Shown here piece by piece: positions 7,908 through 12,660 of a stretch of 12,660 nucleotides of DNA. The translations under genes and the position numbers were made by a program. The notes beneath the pieces were generated by a model. The model was not told where the DNA came from, did no database searches, and saw only the letters and a program-made list of their open reading frames with translations. Position 1 is the first letter of the stretch; each line of letters opens with the position of its first letter. The DNA is from an uncultured Lachnospiraceae bacterium. GTDB lineage: Bacteria; Bacillota; Clostridia; Lachnospirales; Lachnospiraceae. Location: NCBI GenBank assembly GCA_910588845.1, contig CAJURU010000052.1:1-12660 (forward strand), read 5' to 3'.

Positions 7908-7936
7908 TTGACAACATAGCAGATTTATTGTATATT
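7908..7936 (+). promoter_or_regulatory. Sigma-A promoter of tRNA-Thr
   Basis: Consensus -35 TTGACA (7908-7913), exactly 17 bases, and -10 TATATT (7931-7936). It lies 10 bases past the purL stop and gives a start near 7943, about 29 bases before the mature tRNA. This is one of the best promoters in the window, as expected for a stable RNA gene. There is no terminator between purL and it, so purL readthrough would also pass into the tRNA. Confidence 0.85.
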
Positions 7937-7967
7937 GGATAAGTCAGTTGGGATTGTCCCAATATAC
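7930..7967. repeat. Inverted repeat over the tRNA-Thr -10 and leader
   Basis: GTATATTGG (7930-7938) is an exact inverted match to CCAATATAC (7959-7967), with 20 bases between. A second small stem, TTGGG (7948-7952) with CCCAA (7958-7962), competes for the right arm. The left arm contains the -10 box, so in RNA only the inner stem could form in the pre-tRNA leader, while the outer arms exist only as DNA symmetry. No T-run follows, so it is not a purL terminator. Confidence 0.6.
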
Positions 7968-7971
7968 AAAC

Positions 7972-8044
7972 GCTGCTGTGGCTCAGTCGGTAGAGCGTCG
8001 CATTGGTAGTGCGGAGGTCACGGGTCCGATTCCCGTCAGCAGCT
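7972..8044 (+). tRNA. tRNA-Thr (anticodon GGT)
   Basis: A complete 73-base cloverleaf. The acceptor GCTGCTG (7972-7978) pairs perfectly with CAGCAGC (8037-8043), with discriminator T at 8044. The D stem is GCTC/GAGC. The anticodon stem TCGCA/TGCGG encloses TTGGTAG, giving anticodon GGT, which reads Thr ACC/ACU. The T arm is ACGGG, TCCGATT, CCCGT. No CCA is encoded. A terminator follows at 8050. The AT-rich mobile region begins downstream, so the 3' end is a conceivable integration target, but no second copy of it is found in the window. Confidence 0.97.
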
Positions 8045-8049
8045 TTAAG

Positions 8050-8083
8050 CAAAAGCCTTGAATATTCAGGGCTTTTGTTATTT
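8050..8083 (+). terminator. Terminator of tRNA-Thr
   Basis: A 28-base nearly perfect palindrome at 8050-8077 (CAAAAGCC and GGCTTTTG arms, with one T-G wobble near the centre) starts 6 bases after the tRNA and is followed by the T-rich TTATTTCT. Because the 5' arm is A-rich, the 3' arm plus tail is T-rich, as in an intrinsic terminator. It probably also ends any transcript reading through from purL. Confidence 0.75.
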
Positions 8084-8381
8084 CTGCGTGGTAGTTCATT
8101 GCATTCTGAACTGTGGATTTGTTAGAGATTTGTTAGCATCATGCAAAATGGGTTACAATCCCCTGAAAAGCCTGTGAATCAGCCAATTATATTTATATGC
8201 GGTTTTCCCTTTCGGAAAGCGAGCAAATTCCTTTTTAATATCCATTCTAAGAGATTTTCACAGAATGAAATGATAACCGCCTTAAAATTGATTCTATAAG
8301 GTCAGAGCCGGGAATGATTTTATACAAGAAAATGAAAATGGATAAAAACAGAAAAAGAAACAAAAAATTATTAAAAAGTTG
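8084..8381. other. Gene-free junction region between tRNA-Thr and the mobile module
   Basis: No supported gene. It holds an AGTTCA/TGAACT inverted repeat with an 8-base centre (8093-8112), two 11-base-period direct repeats (8116-8136), a small hairpin GTTTTCC/GGAAAGC near 8200-8220, and a stem-like CCTTA...TAAGG pair near 8280-8300. From about 8300 it becomes very A-rich. Somewhere here chromosome should give way to the mobile region, but the exact junction cannot be placed from this sequence alone. Confidence 0.5.
8116..8136 (+). repeat. Tandem direct repeat GATTTGTTAG, 11-base period
   Basis: GATTTGTTAG occurs at 8116-8125 and again at 8127-8136, one base apart, so the copies lie on the same helix face. 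It is immediately right of the AGTTCA/TGAACT inverted repeat at 8093-8112. Short direct repeats beside an inverted-arm core are how arm-type and core-type integrase sites look, but no matching copy is seen at the right edge of the window. Confidence 0.45.
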
Positions 8382-8415
8382 TTGACTTTAGAAATAAATT
8401 TGGAGATAATATAAG
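8382..8415 (+). promoter_or_regulatory. Promoter-like element upstream of the Rep-like gene
   Basis: TTGACT (8382-8387), TGGAGA (8401-8406) and TATAAG (8410-8415). A conventional reading is TTGACT, a 19-base spacer and TAATAT (8407-8412). The same three blocks with identical offsets occur upstream of the recombinase operon at 10543-10576, suggesting shared control. The start would be near 8420, about 120 bases ahead of the Rep-like ATG, leaving room for the hairpin at 8468. Confidence 0.55.
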
Positions 8416-8467
8416 AAGATAGAAAATGAGAAGTAAAATTTGATACAGAGTAGGCTTTAGGAGAAGC

Positions 8468-8493
8468 AGATTGTCATTTGTGGCAGTCTTTTT
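8468..8493 (+). terminator. Leader attenuator in front of the Rep-like gene
   Basis: AGATTGTCA (8468-8476) pairs with TGGCAGTCT (8481-8489) over 9 base pairs including two G-T wobbles, with a 4-base loop. A T-run follows at once, and further T-rich sequence extends to 8507. It lies between the presumed promoter (8382-8415) and the start codon (8542), so it would terminate most transcripts before the gene unless relieved. No antisense promoter was established. Confidence 0.65.
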
Positions 8494-8541
8494 GTTTCTC
8501 TTTTTTTATTGTTTGAATATTGGAGAAAAGGAAAACAGGTC

Positions 8542-9576
8542 ATGGGAACTACAGATAGAAAGGATAGGTTGAATACGAAAAAGTATCAGAGTGGTTATGA
8601 TGGTATAAATTTCAAGTACGAAATAGGTCTTGACGGAATTAAGGATTTGGATTTTGAAGAAAAGAAGACAAACACAGCAAAAAAGTCTCTTGTAGAACTT
8701 CAGGGAAAAGGGGGCATGATAAGAGGGTATATCAATCCTGCACATTACCTACATGCAGATAATAGAAAACCTTTTGGTATTGTAGATGCCATAAAACTGG
8801 AGGTGCTTAAAAATGATGTGTTGGAATATCTCAAGAATCGTTTACAAGAACAGTTGCAGGACAAGTATTCAGATGAATATATCCAAAAGTTAAGGATAAC
8901 TCGGATAGAGGTCAACATAACTTTGCCCTGTGTAGGAAAAGCGACGCCATCGAGCATGGTACATTTATTTGATATGGCACTTGACCGGACAAAAGTGTAT
9001 CGGAAACGCAAGAAAGGCTCAAAGTGTGAAAAAGAAAATATGGGAATTGTATATGAACGTGAACATTATCATGTGCTGAAGTTGTATGACAAATTTGACG
9101 ATTTTGAAAAACAACGTATTCCTCTGGAAAAAAATATATTTCGTATGGAAATAGCTTTTATAGATAAGACGCTCAATGCTCTATTCGGGGAAGACGGAAG
9201 AACAATAGAAAATATTTTATCCAGTAAATCTCTTGATATATTGTGTCGTGAGTATAAGCGAGTATTAGAGGAAGAACTTATCGAACAACAAATAAAACCT
9301 TATTTGAAAAATTGTGTAACTACCTTATATGAAAGTCTTATTTGGAGTGATAGCGGAAAAGAAATATCTGATACCGTTATGCGTTACAAAGAAATCATAG
9401 TTGATATAGAGTGTTTTAGACGAGCGTTACATAGATGGTACAAAAAAAGGCAAGAGAAAGACCCGACCGTTAAAGACCGTACAGACGAAATTATATACAA
9501 ATATAGAAAAAAAGAGTTAGGTCTGCCCGAAGACGTTTTGAAGACACTTAAAGCATTCCACATTGCGGCAGGATAA
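8542..9576 (+). CDS. Putative Rep/relaxase-like protein of the mobile element
   Basis: 344 residues from ATG 8542. An upstream in-frame TTG at 8509 has no ribosome binding site, whereas GGAGAAAAGG (8522-8531) precedes the ATG at a somewhat long spacing. I do not recognise the family with certainty. Three blocks occur in the order seen in rolling-circle initiators (Rep_trans, and phage/plasmid II/X proteins): RIEVNIT (residue 121 on), LKLYDKFDDFEK (about 179-190), and FRMEIAF (about 200-206, with the Arg-x-Glu pair). Those families use such blocks around the catalytic fold, and MobT relaxases of Tn916-type elements share it. The catalytic tyrosine cannot be assigned; HRWYKKR near residue 305 is one candidate. 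No signal peptide or membrane span is present. The C-terminal half is charged and helical. Position beside int, xis and an attenuator supports a replication or transfer-initiation role. The function is inference. Confidence 0.85.
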   Translation: MGTTDRKDRLNTKKYQSGYDGINFKYEIGLDGIKDLDFEEKKTNTAKKSLVELQGKGGMIRGYINPAHYLHADNRKPFGIVDAIKLEVLKNDVLEYLKNRLQEQLQDKYSDEYIQKLRITRIEVNITLPCVGKATPSSMVHLFDMALDRTKVYRKRKKGSKCEKENMGIVYEREHYHVLKLYDKFDDFEKQRIPLEKNIFRMEIAFIDKTLNALFGEDGRTIENILSSKSLDILCREYKRVLEEELIEQQIKPYLKNCVTTLYESLIWSDSGKEISDTVMRYKEIIVDIECFRRALHRWYKKRQEKDPTVKDRTDEIIYKYRKKELGLPEDVLKTLKAFHIAAG

Positions 9577-9590
9577 AAGGCTTCAAAATC

Positions 9591-9611
9591 TGACCATTAT
9601 GGTCACTTTTT
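9591..9611 (+). terminator. Weak terminator after the Rep-like gene
   Basis: TGACCA (9591-9596) pairs with TGGTCA (9600-9605) around a 3-base loop, followed by C and five T. It starts 14 bases past the stop codon. The 6-pair stem is short, so termination is probably incomplete. Confidence 0.5.
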
Positions 9612-9790
9612 CAATGTTTTTTGAATGTGTAGAGAGTTTGCCAATTGATAGGCTTTATAGGGTTTATAGTGGGTTGAATAGGTGTTGATGATATGATTGA
9701 TAAGTTTTTTTAGTTTAAGGTTTATTCCATAAGTTGGAAAGAGATAGGGAAAAGAAACAATGAATTAACAATATTGTATAAAGGAGTGTG

Positions 9791-9976
9791 ATGTATATAT
9801 AGCGCTTGAAAGATATGAAATAAGAATATGGAAAAAAATGTGCGGAAGTGTTCCATCAAGGCGCAAGGCTCCGCAGACTTAACAAGCGAACTGACAACTT
9901 TATGAAATTGGTTCGGGCAGATGAAGCCGACACGGCCAATGAACCCAAACTTTCATTTGGGGAAATGATGTTTTAG
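9791..9976 (+). pseudogene. Decayed short reading frame with two in-frame stops
   Basis: AAGGAG (9781-9786) lies 4 bases before ATG 9791, a plausible translation start, but the frame stops after three codons (TAG 9800-9802) and again at TAA 9821-9823. It is then open for 50 codons to TAG 9974-9976. The open part contains EVFHQGARLRRLNKRTDNF and, at its end, ANEPKLSFGEMMF. It is less AT-rich and more protein-like than its surroundings. The family is not recognised. It may be the tail of a gene of the ancestral element whose 5' part was lost, with the nearby start coincidental. A separate short frame from ATG 9828 ends at a TGA about 25 codons later and looks accidental. Confidence 0.35.
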
Positions 9977-10165
9977 AGGTAATGCAGTTTCAAGGATTAT
10001 GTAATATGAGTGCCGGGGATAGGCAAAATTAAATTGAGAAGATAATAAAATGGTTGCTAAGTTAGTCCGTAGTGTCCGAGTTGGAAATAACAGTAAACGG
10101 ACAGCGGTACAATATTTCAGTAGAATTTGTATTGTGTCCCTATTCCACGAAAGGGAGCAATCAAT

Positions 10166-10423
10166 ATGAAAAATGCAAATACAACGGTAAAGAATAATTT
10201 TAGAGTAATCGAGGGTAATAATAGGCAGTCTGCGGACGGTGGGGAGTTGCAGAAACTTCCGGTAATGAAATCAATAAAAGAAATGGTGGAACTGACAGGG
10301 TTCTCTTATATGCATCTTAGGAATTTGTGTTTGGAGAATAAAATCGTTCATATCAGAGCCGGAAAAAAATACCTTATTAATTATGATAGGTTCTGCGACT
10401 ATCTAAACGGTGTCGGGCAGTAG
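10166..10423 (+). CDS. Excisionase-like helix-turn-helix DNA-binding protein
   Basis: 85 residues from ATG 10166. AAGGGAG (10151-10157) lies 8 bases upstream, whereas the alternative in-frame TTG at 10127 lacks a ribosome binding site and adds 13 unremarkable residues. The first 30 residues are polar and probably disordered. Residues of about 33-82 form a MerR/Xis-like winged helix-turn-helix: SIKEMVELTGFSYMHLRNLC, then the wing KIVHIRAGKKYLINYDRFCDYLN, matching the small excisionase-family (HTH_17-type) proteins. In Tn916-like elements such proteins bend DNA at the ends and direct the integrase toward excision; it may also act as a regulator. It lies about 200 bases upstream of the recombinase operon, on the same strand, with its own leader. 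Confidence 0.85.
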   Translation: MKNANTTVKNNFRVIEGNNRQSADGGELQKLPVMKSIKEMVELTGFSYMHLRNLCLENKIVHIRAGKKYLINYDRFCDYLNGVGQ

Positions 10424-10542
10424 GCAGAAACGTGAGAATACACCATGCTAACAAAGTACGCTTTATAAGCACGTCAAATTTGCTGTGAAAAAATGCTTGA
10501 AATCTTTGTAAAATAATTTTTAAGGATTCTTGAAATTGGCTG

Positions 10543-10576
10543 TTGACTTTTTAGGACCAAATGGAGAAGATATAAT
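10543..10576 (+). promoter_or_regulatory. Promoter region of the serine/tyrosine recombinase operon
   Basis: Consensus -10 TATAAT (10571-10576). TTGACT (10543-10548) is the best -35-like word, but the spacer is 22 bases, too long for an ordinary sigma-A promoter. TGGAGA (10562-10567) lies between them. The arrangement repeats that at 8382-8415 with identical offsets. The predicted start near 10583 coincides with the LexA-type box at 10584-10597. Confidence 0.6.
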
Positions 10577-10583
10577 CGAAAAT

Positions 10584-10597
10584 AGAACAAATGTTCC
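10584..10597. promoter_or_regulatory. LexA (SOS) operator of the recombinase operon
   Basis: AGAACAAATGTTCC matches the Bacillus/Firmicutes LexA (DinR) box CGAACRNRYGTTYC at 13 of 14 positions, including the complete GAAC-N4-GTTC core and the RNRY centre; only the first base differs. It lies 8 bases after the -10 box, over the presumed transcription start, a position where bound LexA would block initiation. The genes downstream are the serine resolvase and the tyrosine integrase. SOS control of integrase genes is known for other mobile elements; here it is inferred from the site alone. Confidence 0.75.
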
Positions 10598-10626
10598 ATG
10601 GTCTTTAGAAAAAGGAGGAACTACAA

Positions 10627-11271
10627 ATGAAAACGGTTGCCTATCACAGGACAAGTACAGAAGACCAACACCTTGATAGAGGGATTGCGGAGATTACAAA
10701 GTATTGTGCAGAACATGATATTGAGTTGTATAAAGGCAAGGTGTATACAGACCAGCGGACGGGCAAGAATTTCAACCGCCCCCGTTACCAGATGTTAAAA
10801 GAAGAAATTCTCGAAAGCGGCGATACGTTAATCGTAACGGAACTTGACAGACTGGGGAGGAACAAAAAAGCCACGTTGAATGAATTACGGTTCTATCAGG
10901 ACAATAATATTCGTGTCATGGTTTTAGAACTGCCTACTACACTACTCTCGATTGAGGATATGGAAAATTCAATGGCAAAAATGATGTTAGAAACAATCAA
11001 TAATATGATGATAGAGTTATATGCAAGTATGGCTCAAGCTGAACTGGAAAAAAAGGAAAAACGCCAGCGTGAGGGTATCGAAGCAAAGAAAGCTAGAGGG
11101 GAATGGAGTGATTACGGTCGTCCTCGTGTAATGTCTCTGGAAGAATTTGCAAAGAAGTATCAAGCGGTGGAGCGTGGAGAAAAAAGACCTTTTGAACTGA
11201 TGAGGGAATTGCAAATGAATAAGGCGACTTTCTATCGGTACAAAGGGCTGTTAAAGAAAGAGGTCGAGTAA
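10627..11271 (+). CDS. Serine recombinase (resolvase/invertase family)
   Basis: 214 residues, the usual size of small resolvase/invertases rather than large serine integrases. The N-terminal catalytic domain (about 1-140) begins AYHRTSTEDQ with nucleophile Ser10 and partner Arg8, followed by YTDQRTGKNFNRP and TELDRLGRN, with conserved Asp74, Arg75 and Arg78. The long E-helix leads to the KRQREGIEAKKARGE block and GRP (164-166). The C-terminus (about 175-212) is a small helix-turn-helix, ending in the NKATFYRYKGLLKK recognition part. All key residues are present, so it should be active in resolving, inverting or deleting DNA between short sites. The start is fixed by AGGAGG (10613-10618), 8 bases upstream. 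The stop codon is directly followed by the integrase ATG, indicating translational coupling. It is preceded by a LexA-type operator. Its own recombination site was not identified. Confidence 0.95.
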   Translation: MKTVAYHRTSTEDQHLDRGIAEITKYCAEHDIELYKGKVYTDQRTGKNFNRPRYQMLKEEILESGDTLIVTELDRLGRNKKATLNELRFYQDNNIRVMVLELPTTLLSIEDMENSMAKMMLETINNMMIELYASMAQAELEKKEKRQREGIEAKKARGEWSDYGRPRVMSLEEFAKKYQAVERGEKRPFELMRELQMNKATFYRYKGLLKKEVE

Positions 11272-12585
11272 ATGGCATCCTTAAAGAAAAATGTAAAAAA
11301 GAATGGCGAGGTCGTCTACAGAATACAGATTACACTGTATGATAAAGTAACACACAAGGGCAATGCGAAAGTGATTACGTTCAAACCGAATCAGAGTGCC
11401 ACTCCAAAACAGCAGGAGAAAGAAGCCCAGAAGTATGCTATGGAGTGGGAAGATAAATTGAAACGTGGTGAAAGTTACGAGGGCGAGGAAATGACCTTTG
11501 CAGACTTCGCTGAGAAGTGGTTAGAATCCCGAAAAGAAGATTTAGCATATTCTACATATATCGGTTATGTGCAGATTGTAAATAATAAGATTGTACCTGC
11601 TCTCGGGCGTTATAAGGTAGCAAGGATAAAGCCGCCAGTGATTGAGGAATTTTATAAATCGTTGGTCGGCACTCTTGCAAATGGTTCAATCCAGAAAGTG
11701 AAGAATGTTTTAAGCGGTATGTTCCGTACTGCGGTGCGGTGGCAGATGATACAATTCAATCCTTGCAGGGATGCGAAACTGGCAAAAAACAAGGACGAAG
11801 AAACAACATTGAAATATTTTACCCCAGAACAATCGATAATGTTCATAAGGACATTAGATATGGAGTTTGAAACGATTATCCGAGGTCACGAGCGGATAGA
11901 TGATACTGGAAAGTCTTATCTTGTAGCGGATTATACGGAATCAAGGAAACTGCCATTGCAGTTGAAAGTGTTTTATACTATCTCGTTATATTGTGGTTTA
12001 AGGAAAGGTGAAACCCTTGCGCTCCACTGGAACGATATTGATTTTGAAAATAAAACAATCAGTATTTCAAAGTCGGCAGGCAAGGGAGAAGAAGGAACAG
12101 TTATCAAAAAACCGAAAACAAAAACCTCTGTTCGCACTGTAAGTATGCCAAATTTGCTAATTCCCTTGTTGAAACAGTATAAGCGTGAATATAATGAATA
12201 TCGTCTGCAATTGGGTACTGCATGGCAAGGGGACGGAAATCTTTTTATACAAAATGACGGCAGGCTGATGGGGTGTTCTACCTCGTATCAAGCGTATAAG
12301 CGCCATTTACGGCGGTATAATAAATGGGTGAGGGAAAACCCTGAAAAAGCGGAGAAACAGAAGTTAGAACCATTACCAGAGATACCCTTGCATGGACTAC
12401 GGCATTCATGTGCTACTCTGCTGAATTATCTGGAAGTGAATATCATCGATATCAGTAAGATTTTGGGTCATGCAAAAAGTTCTACAACAATGGACATATA
12501 TGCTCATTCATTCGAGGAGCAGAACACAAAAGCCGCCGACAAGTTGAATGATTTCCTCTTGAGCAATCAGCGGAAACAGGCATAA
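11272..12585 (+). CDS. Tyrosine recombinase/integrase, Tn916/phage-integrase type
   Basis: 437 residues. The N-terminal part (about 1-65, VVYRIQITLYDKVTHKG on) is an AP2-like arm-binding domain. It is followed by the SAM-like core-binding domain (about 75-175, MTFADFAEKWLESRK to FRTAVRWQMIQFNPC) and the catalytic domain (about 185-430). The catalytic set is complete: Arg244 in CGLRKGE, Lys282/284 in PKTKTSVRTV, His374 and Arg377 in HGLRHSC, His400 in LGHAKSSTTMDIY, and nucleophile Tyr410. It should integrate and excise the element. ATG follows the resolvase TAA with no gap; the likely ribosome binding site, GAAAGAGG, lies inside the resolvase gene. An insert of about 25 residues rich in acidic and basic groups lies between the core-binding and the first catalytic Arg blocks. 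The attachment site should lie close downstream; only 75 more bases are visible. Confidence 0.97.
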   Translation: MASLKKNVKKNGEVVYRIQITLYDKVTHKGNAKVITFKPNQSATPKQQEKEAQKYAMEWEDKLKRGESYEGEEMTFADFAEKWLESRKEDLAYSTYIGYVQIVNNKIVPALGRYKVARIKPPVIEEFYKSLVGTLANGSIQKVKNVLSGMFRTAVRWQMIQFNPCRDAKLAKNKDEETTLKYFTPEQSIMFIRTLDMEFETIIRGHERIDDTGKSYLVADYTESRKLPLQLKVFYTISLYCGLRKGETLALHWNDIDFENKTISISKSAGKGEEGTVIKKPKTKTSVRTVSMPNLLIPLLKQYKREYNEYRLQLGTAWQGDGNLFIQNDGRLMGCSTSYQAYKRHLRRYNKWVRENPEKAEKQKLEPLPEIPLHGLRHSCATLLNYLEVNIIDISKILGHAKSSTTMDIYAHSFEEQNTKAADKLNDFLLSNQRKQA

Positions 12586-12617
12586 AGCAAACGAGAGCCA
12601 GAGGACTGATATGCTCC

Positions 12618-12660
12618 CCTTATGGTAGACAGATGAAATAATAAAACTGTCACTATAAGG
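12618..12660. repeat. Interrupted inverted repeat at the right window edge
   Basis: CCTTAT (12618-12623) and GACAG (12628-12632) are mirrored by CTGTC (12647-12651) and ATAAGG (12655-12660), with small internal mismatches and a 14-base centre. The left arm is preceded by CTCC, and the right arm is cut by the end of the window, so the stem may be longer. It begins 33 bases after the integrase stop. It could be the operon terminator or an integrase-binding site near the element's right end; the missing downstream sequence prevents a decision. Confidence 0.5.

Larger units (their letters stand above)
9577..10165. other. Long gene-poor stretch inside the mobile module
   Basis: About 590 bases without an intact gene. 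Apart from the weak terminator at its start it holds near-tandem TTTATAG words around 9654-9668, a perfect 10-base palindrome ACAATATTGT (9768-9777), the decayed frame at 9791-9976, repeated GTCCG words near 10065-10080 with a CGGAC inverse near 10097, and a possible TACAAT -10 near 10108 for the gene at 10166. Such a stretch next to a Rep-like gene is where an origin of replication or transfer could lie, but no nick-site motif can be identified by eye. Confidence 0.4.
8084..12660 (+). mobile_element. Part of a small integrative element (ends not resolved)
   Basis: An AT-rich block after the tRNA-Thr terminator carries only mobility-type genes, all on the plus strand: a Rep/relaxase-like protein, an excisionase-like HTH protein, a serine resolvase and a tyrosine integrase. 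Integrase last and Xis-like gene upstream resembles the right end of Tn916-type elements. The left end lies somewhere between 8084 and about 8381, and the right end is at or beyond 12660. No relaxosome accessory, coupling protein, type IV secretion, resistance or cargo gene is visible, and one reading frame (9791-9976) is decayed. It could be a small integrative mobilisable element, a remnant, or the end of a larger element continuing past the window. Both coordinates are approximate. Confidence 0.7.

Noticed and set aside
8509..8541. Longer Rep-like protein from TTG 8509
   Set aside because: The start lies directly after the attenuator T-tract with no Shine-Dalgarno sequence; ATG 8542 is better.
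7972..12660. Element integrated precisely into the tRNA-Thr 3' end
   Set aside because: No second copy of the tRNA 3' end occurs before 12660, so the direct repeat needed to claim this is not visible; kept only as a possibility.
8084..12660. CRISPR array, toxin-antitoxin pair or defence genes in the mobile module
   Set aside because: No spaced repeat array and no recognisable toxin, antitoxin, nuclease or defence domain was seen; the only genes are of the Rep, Xis and recombinase type.

Overview
The window reads as Lachnospiraceae-type Clostridia DNA. Supporting signs are strong AGGAGG-like ribosome binding sites, sigma-A promoters with 17-base spacers, tRNAs without an encoded CCA, a single-chain clostridial/streptococcal-type PurL, and a cytosolic LacI-sensor/GGDEF fusion. 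This placement rests on protein style only; no species can be named.

The left two thirds (1-8083) is ordinary chromosome. It opens with the 3' part of a tRNA-Gln(TTG) and a complete tRNA-Lys(TTT), closed by a terminator. A promoter then drives a secreted beta-sandwich/fibronectin-III protein (399-1589). A terminator separates it from a small minus-strand XRE-family regulator (1713-1904). The regulator is divergent from a TTG-started LacI-sensor/GGDEF gene (2093-4027), which lies 22 bases ahead of purL (4050-7898). The regulator-GGDEF intergenic region is built almost symmetrically: both presumed promoters carry the same extended -10, with a dyad between them. A tRNA-Thr(GGT) with its own promoter and terminator (7908-8083) follows purL.

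The right third (about 8084-12660) is AT-rich and looks like part of a small integrative element. In order it carries a promoter, a leader with a terminator hairpin in front of a Rep/relaxase-like gene (8542-9576), a long non-coding stretch with a decayed reading frame, a small excisionase-like HTH gene (10166-10423), and a two-gene recombination operon. That operon encodes a serine resolvase/invertase (10627-11271) and, starting directly after its stop codon, a tyrosine integrase (11272-12585). A near-perfect Firmicutes LexA (SOS) box lies at the presumed transcription start of the operon. The Rep-like gene and the recombinase operon share a three-block upstream element with identical spacing. 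The window ends inside or at the edge of an inverted repeat, so the right end of the element is not fully visible.

The most interesting part is this module: Rep-like protein behind an attenuator, Xis-like protein, and tandem serine and tyrosine recombinases under an apparent SOS operator. No relaxosome accessory genes, coupling protein, cargo or conjugation genes are seen.
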